This document shows positions 1 to 7,568 of a stretch of DNA of 27,487 nt, in pieces; position 1 is the first letter of the stretch; each line of letters begins with the position of its first letter. Under the pieces are notes generated by a model, which had not been told where the DNA came from, did not search any database, and worked only from the letters and a program-made list of their open reading frames with translations. The position numbers and the translations under genes are program-made. This DNA is from an uncultured Eubacteriales bacterium (GTDB lineage Bacteria; Bacillota; Clostridia; Monoglobales; Monoglobaceae): contig UQOT01000017.1 of assembly GCA_900542675.1 (NCBI GenBank), positions 1 to 27,487 on the forward strand, written 5' to 3'.

Positions 1-2
1 GT

Positions 3-1475
3 ATGGGCTTTCAGGACAAGGATTTGGATACCGAGATTTCCACGCTTTCAGGCGGTGAAAAAACTCGGCTTGCAATATCGGCTCTGCTGCTTGAGGAACC
101 TAATCTTTTAATTCTTGACGAGCCGACAAATCATCTTGATTTTAAGACGCTGAGCTGGCTTGAGGATTATCTTGTTGAGTCGTATAAGGGGTCTTTGCTT
201 ATTGTAAGCCACGACAGATACTTTCTTGATAAGACGGTTGATAATATGTTTGAGCTCAGCCGAGGCAGACTTGAAAGCTATCCCGGGAATTACAGCAAAT
301 ATCTTGTACTCAGAGACGAGCGTATGTCGCTTCGCCGCAGAGAATATGAAGCTCAGCAGATTGAAATCCAAAAAATGGAGACTTATATCGAAAAGAATAT
401 AGCGAGAGCCTCAACTTCGGCAAGTGCAAAATCGCGTGTAAAAGCTCTCGAAAATATGAAAATTATCGAAAAGCCCGATGTTGATATTAAGCCTATAAAG
501 CTAAAGTTTGAGACGATTAAAGAACCGTATAAGGACGTATTAATCACAGAAGGTCTTGATGTTTCAGTCGGCGATGATATGAAAACGCTGTGCGATAATA
601 TTAACTTTCACGTACGCCGCGGCGAGAAGATTGCGCTTATCGGCGATAACGGGATAGGCAAATCGTCGTTTTTTAAGACTATTCAAGACATAATACCTCA
701 TAAGCACGGCAGCGTAGTTTGGGGCAAGAATACGAGTATCAGCTATTACGAGCAGGAGAATTTGAATTTAAATCCGGATAATCTTGCGATTGATGAGCTT
801 TGGAACAGGTTTCCGAGAGTTCCGGAGGCGACAATCCGTAGAATACTCGGCAGCGTGCGGCTTACAAAAGACGATGTCTATAAGCCCGTCAGTGTTATAA
901 GCGGCGGTGAACGAGCTAAACTCGCGTTTTGCATTATAATGCTTGAAAAATCCAACGTAATACTATTTGACGAGCCGACAAACCATCTTGATTTGCCGTC
1001 CAAAGAGGTGCTGGAACAGGCAATGAATGATTATGACGGAACGCTGATTTTTATATCTCACGACAGATATCTGCTCAATAAAGTGCCCAATAAGATAGCA
1101 GAGATGACCAAGGACGGCATAACTGTTTTTGAAGGCAATTTTGAGTACTACAAGGAACGCAAGCAGTGGATTAATAGCCGTGAAAATAAAAAATCGAATG
1201 CCGATAAAAAATCTTCACCAAAACCACAAAACAACAGTGGTTACCGCTCTAAGGAACAGCGCCGCGCCGACGCACAGCGCAAGCAGCGCATCTCTGAACT
1301 TGAAAAGCTGATAGAGGAGACAGAGGAGGCTATATCCGTTTTAGAGTCCGAAATGGCAACGGAGGAGGTCTTTTCGGATTATAAGCTGATGGCTGAAAAA
1401 TCCTCTCAGCTTGATGAAAATACAGTTAACCTTGAAGAGTATTACAATGAATGGGAGAAGCTTTCTTCCGAATAA
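3..1475 (+). CDS. ABC-F family ATPase, 5' end cut by window edge
   Basis: ABC-F proteins are soluble double-ATPase factors, without membrane domains, that act on the ribosome (translation rescue, elongation or antibiotic protection). The visible 490 residues start inside the first nucleotide-binding domain: signature LSGGEK at about residue 15 and DEPTNHLD from about 39. The interdomain linker follows (about 75-175). The second domain has Walker A GDNGIGKS near 212, signature ISGGER near 297 and a second DEPTNHLD near 323. The last 100 residues are Lys/Glu-rich with heptad character, consistent with the C-terminal coiled coil of Uup/YdiF-type members. The first Walker A and true start lie upstream of the window, so the ATG at base 3 is internal. 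It converges on the GyrI-like gene with a shared terminator. Family assignment is secure; the subfamily is not. Confidence 0.95.
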   Translation: MGFQDKDLDTEISTLSGGEKTRLAISALLLEEPNLLILDEPTNHLDFKTLSWLEDYLVESYKGSLLIVSHDRYFLDKTVDNMFELSRGRLESYPGNYSKYLVLRDERMSLRRREYEAQQIEIQKMETYIEKNIARASTSASAKSRVKALENMKIIEKPDVDIKPIKLKFETIKEPYKDVLITEGLDVSVGDDMKTLCDNINFHVRRGEKIALIGDNGIGKSSFFKTIQDIIPHKHGSVVWGKNTSISYYEQENLNLNPDNLAIDELWNRFPRVPEATIRRILGSVRLTKDDVYKPVSVISGGERAKLAFCIIMLEKSNVILFDEPTNHLDLPSKEVLEQAMNDYDGTLIFISHDRYLLNKVPNKIAEMTKDGITVFEGNFEYYKERKQWINSRENKKSNADKKSSPKPQNNSGYRSKEQRRADAQRKQRISELEKLIEETEEAISVLESEMATEEVFSDYKLMAEKSSQLDENTVNLEEYYNEWEKLSSE

Positions 1476-1495
1476 AAGTCTTTATATAATGCATA

Positions 1496-1529
1496 AAAAC
1501 CGGCAAGCCTTTGCGGCATTGCCGGTTTT
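1496..1529. terminator. Bidirectional intrinsic terminator
   Basis: An 11-bp arm AAAACCGGCAA (1496-1506) pairs with TTGCCGGTTTT (1519-1529), extended inward by GCC/GGC. The A-run and T-run on either side let it end both the ABC-F transcript (plus) and the GyrI-like transcript (minus). Confidence 0.9.
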
Positions 1530-1536
1530 AAAATTT

Positions 1537-1977
1537 CTAATTTAGTGCGATGTAAATGTCTATGTCAGCATTTTCAGCGTCGCTGTTTAAGTATTCTTCA
1601 AAATCACCCGTAAAGCTTCTGTCTAAATCAAGTCTCCAAATTTCTTCCCAAGCCTCACTAACCGCAGTTACAGTATTGCCGTGAACACTGAATTTCGCGT
1701 ATTTCCCAGCAGGAATTATTTTTATGCTAAGCTCGGGATTATTAGGTGCAGAAACTTCATTACCGACAGTTACCGTATAATTATCGCCCTCGTAATCCGA
1801 ATAAAGACCGATTGCATATTCATTAATCTTATTCTTAACTGTTTCGGCAACACCCTTCATATAAAAATCCTGCCACAGACCACCGATTTTTCTCTGCATA
1901 TCCGGGTCGTTGTTTGATGTTTTTGCGCTCAGTCCGACAACTGTTTTTTCTTTTAGATTTACAATTTGGTATTTCAT
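1537..1977 (-). CDS. GyrI-like / AraC effector-binding domain protein
   Basis: This 146-residue protein is a stand-alone GyrI-like (AraC-type effector-binding) domain, a fold that binds small hydrophobic or cationic molecules and in some members hydrolyses or sequesters them. It begins MKYQIVNLKEKTVVGL, has the family's central GLWQDF-like helix and GLYSDYEG strand, and ends in an acidic DIDIYIALN strand. There is no DNA-binding domain. I chose the ATG at 1977 because GGAGG sits just upstream; a longer frame to 2022 has no such site. It is the last gene of a minus-strand group after the WYL regulator. It has its own candidate promoter flanked by two dyads, so regulation by that WYL protein is likely. 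The ligand is unknown. Confidence 0.85.
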   Translation of the reverse strand: MKYQIVNLKEKTVVGLSAKTSNNDPDMQRKIGGLWQDFYMKGVAETVKNKINEYAIGLYSDYEGDNYTVTVGNEVSAPNNPELSIKIIPAGKYAKFSVHGNTVTAVSEAWEEIWRLDLDRSFTGDFEEYLNSDAENADIDIYIALN

Positions 1978-2010
1978 AGTTCTACCTCCGATATATAAGT
2001 TTATTTGTAT

Positions 2011-2032
2011 ATAACACAGCAAGAAGTGTTAT
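2011..2032. promoter_or_regulatory. Dyad 2: candidate operator near +1 of the GyrI-like gene
   Basis: ATAACAC (2011-2017) and GTGTTAT (2026-2032) form a perfect 7-bp inverted repeat with an 8-bp spacer. It shares the ATAnnAC-N8-GTnnTAT layout with the dyad at 2053-2076 and would overlap the transcription start. Confidence 0.5.
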
Positions 2033-2038
2033 AGCTGC

Positions 2039-2044
2039 ATTATA
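2039..2044 (-). promoter_or_regulatory. -10 element (TATAAT) upstream of the GyrI-like gene
   Basis: A perfect TATAAT on the minus strand lies between two inverted repeats. The hexamer 17 bp upstream (TTATGT) is a poor -35, which fits a promoter that needs an activator bound at the upstream dyad. Confidence 0.5.
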
Positions 2045-2052
2045 TCGGACAT

Positions 2053-2076
2053 AATATGACAACATAATGTCATATT
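2053..2076. promoter_or_regulatory. Dyad 1: candidate operator at the -35 region
   Basis: AATATGAC (2053-2060) and GTCATATT (2069-2076) form a perfect 8-bp inverted repeat with an 8-bp spacer. It overlaps the WYL gene stop codon and the expected -35 region of the GyrI-like gene. No T-run follows on the minus strand, so a terminator is unlikely. Confidence 0.55.
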
Positions 2077-2968
2077 ACTTATAATTATCTAAAGCTTTTT
2101 TCAATTCATTTATAAAACAGTCTCTGACGGGCTTAGGTTCCAAAACTTCGCAGTCACTGCCGTATGACATAATATAGTGTTTTAGCCAGTTGTCGTTTGG
2201 AAAATCAATTTCGACTATAAAACTACCGTCCGGTTGTAGTTCATAATTGTCAAATTCGTCATAAACTCTGAAAGCGGACTTATCGGATATTTTCAGCTTT
2301 AATTTTACAAAATCGGTTTTATAATAATTATATTTACTAAATAATGTACCAATCTGTGTGGGTGTAAATTTATCGTCTGAAACAGACAGGTTTTTAATGC
2401 GCCGAAATTTAAAAAATCTGAAGTTTTTTCTTAAATTACAATATCCGTACAAATACCACGCTCCGCCCTTGAAGCAAAGTTTATGCGGCTGAACGGTTCT
2501 AAAGCTGTTTTCACCTTTGTTGTTTGAATATGAGAATGAAACTATGTTATGCAGCAAAATTGCCGATTTTAAAGTGCTGAAAATATCGGCTTCGGCATTA
2601 TTTGACCACTGCGAGAAGTCAACCTCAATCCAGTCTGAGCTGTTCTCGCCCAGCATACTGACAAGCTTATTTAAGGCGCTTTTTGTATCGGAAAAATCAA
2701 TGGCGCTGACCGCCTTAACTGCGGACAAAATATACGATTTTTCTTCATCGGTAAGTACCGATTTGTTTAAAACAAAATTGGGCAGAATAGAAATTCCCCC
2801 GCCTGAGCCTCTGCTCATATATACAGGTATTCCCGACGCTGAGAGTGTCTCGATGTCGCGGTAAATTGTTCGAGTCGAGACTTCAAATCTCTCAGCGAGC
2901 ATTTTGGCAGTAACCGTCTTTTTATTAAGCAAAATATATATTATTTCAAATAATCTGTTAATCTGCAT
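2075..2968 (-). CDS. HTH-WYL domain transcriptional regulator (YafY-like)
   Basis: This 297-residue cytoplasmic regulator has an N-terminal DeoR-type winged helix-turn-helix (about 1-60, with the recognition helix around STRTIYRDIETL). A middle helical linker and a WYL ligand-sensing domain (about 130-220) follow. The WYL motif is visible at W171-Y172-L173, with the conserved basic residues R184 and R190 downstream. WYL domains in bacterial regulators bind nucleic acid or small ligands and modulate DNA binding. It starts 12 bp after the recombinase stop, so the two are probably co-transcribed from the strong promoter at 4018-4046. The ribosome binding site (GGTGA) is weak, which also suggests coupling. 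Likely target: the downstream GyrI-like gene, whose promoter carries two matched dyads. Confidence 0.9.
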   Translation of the reverse strand: MQINRLFEIIYILLNKKTVTAKMLAERFEVSTRTIYRDIETLSASGIPVYMSRGSGGGISILPNFVLNKSVLTDEEKSYILSAVKAVSAIDFSDTKSALNKLVSMLGENSSDWIEVDFSQWSNNAEADIFSTLKSAILLHNIVSFSYSNNKGENSFRTVQPHKLCFKGGAWYLYGYCNLRKNFRFFKFRRIKNLSVSDDKFTPTQIGTLFSKYNYYKTDFVKLKLKISDKSAFRVYDEFDNYELQPDGSFIVEIDFPNDNWLKHYIMSYGSDCEVLEPKPVRDCFINELKKALDNYK

Positions 2969-2980
2969 TTTATCACCGAA

Positions 2981-3955
2981 TTACTTTTTTCTGCTTTCTG
3001 TATTGAGTGGATTTTTCGATACCGCAGCCCTGATTTCATCGTTGTTTATATGAGTATATATTTCGGTGGTGCTGAGCTGCTTGTGACCGAGTATCTCCTG
3101 CAAAACCCGTATATCAACGCCTGATTGGTGCATAAGTGTTGCGGCTGTATGTCTAAGCTTATGAGTTGTGTATTTGTGTGAGTCCATACCGAGCTTTTTT
3201 ACATATTTTTCCACAAGCGACTGAACCGCGCGGCGGCTGATGCGATTACCGCGTTCGGACAAAAACATTGCTTTTGCGGCGTCTGTTGAGCTTGTCTGAA
3301 TTTTGTTGCGCTCTGGTATATAATTTTCAATTGCCGCAATACAAGCATCGTTTAAATATACAGTACGCTCTTTGTTACCCTTGCCGACAACAACCAGCTC
3401 GTCGCCGTTTATATCGGCTATGTTAATTCCGACTAGCTCTGAAAGACGCATACCGCAGTTCAAGAACAAAGTCAGAATACAAAAGTCGCGTTCGTAATTT
3501 CTGCCGTCAACTGCGTTTAACAGACGCTTGCTGTCCTCAAGTGTAAAATATCTCGGCAGCTGTTTTTCAATTCTAACCGAGTCTAAATCTATTGTAGGAT
3601 TTTCATCTATAATATGCAGCTTGTTGTGCAGGTATTTAAAATACGACCGAAGCGCCGAAATTTTTCTTGAGCGCGAACGTGCACAGTTTTTTCTCTGAGC
3701 GTTTAAAAAATTTGCGTATTCAAACAAAAGGTTTAAATCAACTTTCTTAAGCATCTCAACATCAACATTGTCAATCTCGATTGAGTCAAAATCGGTGTCG
3801 TCTTTAACAACACCGAAATGCAGATTTAAAAATCTGTAAAACGTACGAAGGTCATAAAAGTATTCCTCGGCAGTCCTTTTCGACTTGCCCTGAATGCTGT
3901 TTATATATATAAGAAACGAGTGCATCGGCTCGGGCGCGTACTTGATATTATCCAT
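2981..3955 (-). CDS. Tyrosine recombinase, XerC/XerD-like
   Basis: This 324-residue site-specific recombinase has an N-terminal SAM-like core-binding domain (about 8-112) and a C-terminal catalytic domain. The full catalytic set is visible: R170 (CGMRLSEL), a beta-hairpin lysine around K193-K196, H265 and R268 (HKLRH), H291 (LGHKQ) and nucleophile Y300 (TTEIYTHI). Length and motifs fit Xer-type chromosome dimer resolution. Clostridial genomes usually carry several Xer paralogues, so the exact role is open. I chose the ATG at 3955 because GAGGAG lies nine bases upstream; the frame extends further to 4018, but that overlaps the leader hairpin and the promoter. It is followed by the WYL regulator in what looks like an operon, behind an exact-consensus promoter and a perfect palindrome in the leader. 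Confidence 0.92.
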   Translation of the reverse strand: MDNIKYAPEPMHSFLIYINSIQGKSKRTAEEYFYDLRTFYRFLNLHFGVVKDDTDFDSIEIDNVDVEMLKKVDLNLLFEYANFLNAQRKNCARSRSRKISALRSYFKYLHNKLHIIDENPTIDLDSVRIEKQLPRYFTLEDSKRLLNAVDGRNYERDFCILTLFLNCGMRLSELVGINIADINGDELVVVGKGNKERTVYLNDACIAAIENYIPERNKIQTSSTDAAKAMFLSERGNRISRRAVQSLVEKYVKKLGMDSHKYTTHKLRHTAATLMHQSGVDIRVLQEILGHKQLSTTEIYTHINNDEIRAAVSKNPLNTESRKK

Positions 3956-3975
3956 ATGCTTGCTCTCCTCTATTA

Positions 3976-4005
3976 CTTTGCACAAAATTTTTATTTTGTG
4001 CAAAG
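3976..4005. repeat. Perfect 13-bp inverted repeat in the recombinase leader
   Basis: CTTTGCACAAAAT (3976-3988) is followed by a 4-bp centre and its exact complement ATTTTGTGCAAAG (3993-4005). It lies between the promoter and the ribosome binding site of the recombinase gene, at roughly +6 to +35 of the transcript. The central 28 bp can be read as 11-bp arms flanking a 6-bp centre, the layout of a Xer core site. It could equally be an operator or an RNA hairpin. Confidence 0.9.
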
Positions 4006-4017
4006 TTCTATATCTCA

Positions 4018-4046
4018 ATTATACGCCCCTCCACATCGTATGTCAA
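4018..4046 (-). promoter_or_regulatory. Exact-consensus sigma-A promoter of the recombinase-WYL operon
   Basis: On the minus strand, TTGACA (4041-4046), a 17-bp spacer and TATAAT (4018-4023) match consensus at all twelve positions, about 63 bp ahead of the ATG at 3955. Confidence 0.88.
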
Positions 4047-4096
4047 GCGATTTTATATTAAAAATGTGTTACAACAAAATTTTTTGCCTAAATTTA

Positions 4097-4125
4097 TTGC
4101 GATTATTATTTTGTTAAGTTATAAT
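4097..4125 (+). promoter_or_regulatory. Promoter of recD2-recR
   Basis: TTGCGA (4097-4102), a 17-bp spacer and TATAAT (4120-4125). The predicted start near 4132 leaves a 65-nt leader that opens with an imperfect hairpin (GGC..CCGCT / AGCGG..GCC, 4135-4166) ahead of the GGGAGG ribosome binding site. Confidence 0.65.
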
Positions 4126-4197
4126 TAAAGATAAGGCGTCTTCCGCTTCTAAAGTCAGCGGGAGCCGATATTGATTTTGTATTAGGGAGGCGTAACA

Positions 4198-6399
4198 GTG
4201 ATTAATATTGAGGGTAGCGTTGAGTCTGTTATATATTATAATCAGGAAAACGGTTACGCCGTGTGTGACGTCGGCTGCGACGGTGAGCTTGTTACAATGA
4301 CCGGTACTATGCCGAACATCGCCGAGGGCGAGAAAATTATTGCGTCCGGCAGCTGGGTTACTCATATTGAATACGGTGACCAGTTTAAGGTTGAATATAT
4401 CGAGCGCGTTATGCCGTCTACCGAGAGTGAAATCGAAAAGTATCTGGCTTCGGGCTTGTTCCCGTATATCGGCAAGACAACTGCAAGGCGGATAGTTGAA
4501 AAATTTGGCGACGCAGCACTTGAAGTTATTGAAAACGAACACGAAAAACTGATCGAAATCAAGGGATTGACCGAGGCAAAGGTTAATACAATTTATAAGA
4601 CATTTGTCGAACAAATCGGCGTCAGACAGCTTGTTATGTACTTGCAGCAGTTTGAAATGTCACCCTCCTCCGCTGTTAAAGTCTACCAAATGTTCGGAAG
4701 CGGCGCAATACCGCTTATCCAGAATAATCCTTATATTCTGACAGACAATATAGACGGAATACCGTTTGAAAAATCCGATGAAATCGCGATGTCGCTCGGA
4801 TTTGAGGAAAAATCGTTTGTAAGGCTTTCATCGGGAATAAAAAGCATTATGAAGCGTATTTCGTATTTGAATGGGCATACTTTTTTGCCGCGGCCGACTG
4901 TTATAGCTCAGGCTGCGTCTGTTCTCAATGTTGACATAAGACCCGTTGAGGATGCGCTTGCCGAGCTTCTTCTTTCGGGTGAGCTGATATCTGAAAATCA
5001 GGGGGATTTTGACGCAATTTATTTAAAGATTTTTCACGATGCGGAAAAATATGTAGCGGAAAAGCTCGTACATATGTCAGGCATTGCTTTTGATTATGAT
5101 ATAGACTATGTGGATAATCTTATAAAAATGATCGAGAATGACGAGGAAATATTGCTTGCCGAAAATCAGAAGGACGCGGTACGCTGTGCCTTTGAGACCG
5201 CAGCACTTGTAATCACGGGCGGTCCGGGTACAGGCAAGACGACTATTATAAACACTATAATTAAGGCTATGGAAGCTGAAAATAAGACTGTAATGCTTGC
5301 TGCTCCGACAGGACGGGCTGCGAAGCGTATGAGCGAGGTTTGCGGCTGCGAAGCAAAGACAATACACCGCTTGCTTGAAATCACGCCCGGAAAGGATGAG
5401 GTCGGAAACGCATTTTCAAAGAATTCCGAAAATCCGCTTGAGTGCGATGTTCTTATTATAGATGAGATGTCTATGGTTGATATTCTGCTTATGCGCAGTC
5501 TGCTTGAAGCCGTATCAACAGGAACGCGCCTTATAATGGTCGGTGACAGCGACCAGCTTCCGTCTGTCGGACCCGGAAACGTTTTAAAGGACATAATTGA
5601 CAGTGAAAGTATAGAGTGCATAAAGCTTGATGAGATATTCAGACAGGCAAAAGAGAGTATGATAGTAGTTAACGCTCACAAAATAAACAACGGCGATGAG
5701 CCGCTGCTCAATGACAGCGACAACGACTTCTTCTTCGTCCATCGCGACGATCCTCTTAAATTGCCCAACACAATTGCGGATTTGTGTACGCGGCGTCTGC
5801 CGAACTATTACGGATTTGACAGTATTTCCCAAATTCAGGTACTAACCCCTACCCGTAAATCCCTCATTGGTGTACAGAATCTCAATGCGATACTTCAAAG
5901 CTGTCTAAATCCCGCATCGCCGAAAAAAAGCGAGCATACAACCCGCAGATGCGTGTTCAGAGTCGGGGATAAGGTTATGCAGACTAAGAATAATTATCAG
6001 CTTGAATGGCGGCGTACAATCGGAGACGAAAAGGGTCAGGGAGTATTTAACGGAGATGTCGGATTTATTACGGAAATCGATAACAGAGCGCAAAAGCTTT
6101 CTGTCATTTATGACGATGACAGGGTTGTAGAATATGACTTTCTTTTGCTGGACGAAATTGAGCTTGCATATGCGGTAACAGTGCACAAGAGTCAGGGCAG
6201 CGAGTTTGACGCGGTTATAATGCCGATGTTTGAAACTCACCGTCTGCTTATGACAAGAAATTTGTTTTACACCGCTATAACCCGCGCAAAATCGCTTGTT
6301 GTGCTTGTCGGACAGGAAGAAGTTATGGCTCAGTACATCGGCAATAATAACGTACAGCGGCGCTTTTCGGGGCTTAAAGATAAACTTAGAATATTGTAA
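4198..6399 (+). CDS. recD2: RecD2-type DNA helicase (SF1B)
   Basis: RecD2 is a 5'-3' superfamily 1B helicase found in bacteria without RecBCD, acting in DNA repair and fork maintenance. The N-terminal ~200 residues have the RecD2-specific beta-rich and helix-hairpin-helix region (GLFPYIGKTTARRIVEKFG, then IKGLTEAKVNTI). The motor shows Walker A GGPGTGKTT at about 340-348, Walker B IIDEMSM at about 420, motif III GDSDQLPSVG at about 449, and C-terminal motifs HKSQGSEFD (about 663) and YTAITRAK (about 690). At 733 residues it is full length. The start is GTG at 4198, with GGGAGG seven bases upstream; no better ATG exists. It is followed after 18 bp by recR, so a repair operon is likely. Confidence 0.95.
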   Translation: MINIEGSVESVIYYNQENGYAVCDVGCDGELVTMTGTMPNIAEGEKIIASGSWVTHIEYGDQFKVEYIERVMPSTESEIEKYLASGLFPYIGKTTARRIVEKFGDAALEVIENEHEKLIEIKGLTEAKVNTIYKTFVEQIGVRQLVMYLQQFEMSPSSAVKVYQMFGSGAIPLIQNNPYILTDNIDGIPFEKSDEIAMSLGFEEKSFVRLSSGIKSIMKRISYLNGHTFLPRPTVIAQAASVLNVDIRPVEDALAELLLSGELISENQGDFDAIYLKIFHDAEKYVAEKLVHMSGIAFDYDIDYVDNLIKMIENDEEILLAENQKDAVRCAFETAALVITGGPGTGKTTIINTIIKAMEAENKTVMLAAPTGRAAKRMSEVCGCEAKTIHRLLEITPGKDEVGNAFSKNSENPLECDVLIIDEMSMVDILLMRSLLEAVSTGTRLIMVGDSDQLPSVGPGNVLKDIIDSESIECIKLDEIFRQAKESMIVVNAHKINNGDEPLLNDSDNDFFFVHRDDPLKLPNTIADLCTRRLPNYYGFDSISQIQVLTPTRKSLIGVQNLNAILQSCLNPASPKKSEHTTRRCVFRVGDKVMQTKNNYQLEWRRTIGDEKGQGVFNGDVGFITEIDNRAQKLSVIYDDDRVVEYDFLLLDEIELAYAVTVHKSQGSEFDAVIMPMFETHRLLMTRNLFYTAITRAKSLVVLVGQEEVMAQYIGNNNVQRRFSGLKDKLRIL

Positions 6400-6417
6400 T
6401 ACTAAAGGAGAATTTTA

Positions 6418-7017
6418 ATGGAACAATATGCGGCGCCTCTTCAGAACTTGATTGAGGAATTTAATAAACTTCCTGGAATTGGATATAAGACGGCGCAGAG
6501 ACTTGCGTTTTATGTGCTCAATTTGCCTGCCGAGAAGTCCGAAAAATTAGCAAGCGCCATACTGGGCGCAAAGAAAAATATCAGGTATTGCTCGGTTTGC
6601 CAAAATCTTTCGGAATTTGAGATGTGTAATATATGCTCAAATCAAGACAGGGATCACAGCATAATCTGTGTCACCGAAAGTCCGAGAGACGTAATGCAGA
6701 TGGAGCGCACAAACGAGTTCCGCGGTGTTTATCATGTGCTGCACGGCGCGATTTCACCGATGGATAACGTGTCGCCCGAAGATATAAGGATTAAAGAGCT
6801 TGTCGCCCGCGTTTCTGCAGGCGGTATTAAAGAGGTCATTATGGCAACAAACCCCAATCTTGAAGGTGAGACAACGGCAATGTATATTTCAAAGCTGATA
6901 AAGCCGTTCGGAGTTAAAGTTACAAGAATAGCACACGGCGTTCCGGTCGGCGGCGAGCTTGAGTTTGCCGATGAGGTTACGCTAGGCAAGGCGCTTAACT
7001 GGCGTGTGGAGATTTAA
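6418..7017 (+). CDS. recR: Recombination mediator protein RecR
   Basis: RecR works with RecF/RecO to load RecA on SSB-coated single-stranded DNA at gaps. The 199 residues are the normal length: an N-terminal helix-hairpin-helix (KLPGIGYKTAQRLAF), a four-cysteine zinc finger starting at C58 and C61 and closing with MCNIC, a Toprim domain with CVTESPRDVMQMERT, and the C-terminal Walker B-like segment ending GGELEFADEVTLGKAL. AAAGGAG precedes the ATG. In many Firmicutes recR follows dnaX-ybaB; here it follows recD2 and precedes a GNAT gene, which is a less usual arrangement. The function call is secure. Confidence 0.97.
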   Translation: MEQYAAPLQNLIEEFNKLPGIGYKTAQRLAFYVLNLPAEKSEKLASAILGAKKNIRYCSVCQNLSEFEMCNICSNQDRDHSIICVTESPRDVMQMERTNEFRGVYHVLHGAISPMDNVSPEDIRIKELVARVSAGGIKEVIMATNPNLEGETTAMYISKLIKPFGVKVTRIAHGVPVGGELEFADEVTLGKALNWRVEI

Positions 7018-7035
7018 AATTACGGAGGTATAATT

Positions 7036-7536
7036 ATGGATTTCAGTATCAGAAAAGTCAATTGTGATGAGGATATTAAACGTATAGCTGAGTGCGCCAA
7101 GGTCATTTGGCACGACACGTTTGACAGTATATTAAAAGACGGTCAGGTTGAATATATGATAGAAAAGTTTCAGAGCCTTGACGCGCTTAAAAGCTGTGTA
7201 GATGCCGAGGGCTATGTATATTACATAGCTGAAGCTGACGGAAAAATTGCGGGGTACTGCGGGGTTCACCCGGAGACGGATAATCAAAAACTATTTATAA
7301 GCAAGATATATGTACACCCGGATTTTCAGAGAAACGGCATAGCGACAGCGTTCTTTAACCTGCTTAAATCCGAATACGGAGAAAAATTCAAAACATTTTA
7401 TCTCACGGTGAATAAGTATAACGATCGCGCGGTGAATGTTTATAAAGAATGGAATTTTGTAACTGTCGACAGCGTTGTTACCGATATCGGCAGCGGATAT
7501 GTTATGGACGATTATATAATGGAGTTTTATAATTAA
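7036..7536 (+). CDS. GNAT family N-acetyltransferase
   Basis: This 166-residue protein has the GNAT fold: a beta4 core YYIAEADGKIAGYCGV, the acetyl-CoA-binding motif A segment ISKIYVHPDFQRNGIATAFF (Q/R-x-x-G-x-A pattern), and the late motif B segment YLTVNKYNDRAVNVYKEWNF, in which asparagine and tyrosine are typical. GNAT enzymes transfer acetyl groups to amines on small molecules, peptides or ribosomal proteins; the acceptor cannot be inferred. GGAGG precedes the ATG by seven bases. It starts 18 bp after recR and is probably the last gene of the recD2-recR operon, ending in a strong terminator. Confidence 0.9.
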   Translation: MDFSIRKVNCDEDIKRIAECAKVIWHDTFDSILKDGQVEYMIEKFQSLDALKSCVDAEGYVYYIAEADGKIAGYCGVHPETDNQKLFISKIYVHPDFQRNGIATAFFNLLKSEYGEKFKTFYLTVNKYNDRAVNVYKEWNFVTVDSVVTDIGSGYVMDDYIMEFYN

Positions 7537-7540
7537 AGTT

Positions 7541-7565
7541 AAAGCCGGGCATAATTCCCGGCTTT
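7541..7565. terminator. Bidirectional intrinsic terminator
   Basis: AAAGCCGGG (7541-7549) pairs with CCCGGCTTT (7557-7565) around a 7-nt loop. T-rich flanks on both sides serve the recD2-recR-GNAT transcript and the converging cytidylate kinase-like gene. Confidence 0.9.
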
Positions 7566-7568
7566 TAT

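Noticed and set aside
3976..4005. A dif site
   Set aside because: The geometry fits, but a perfect palindrome lacks the asymmetry of dif and the arms do not match the known Firmicutes dif sequence; kept only as a speculative finding.
4114..4614. Open frame (166 codons) on the minus strand overlapping recD2 and its leader
   Set aside because: Antisense to the RecD2 N-terminus, without SD or domain; it would also cover the recD2 promoter.
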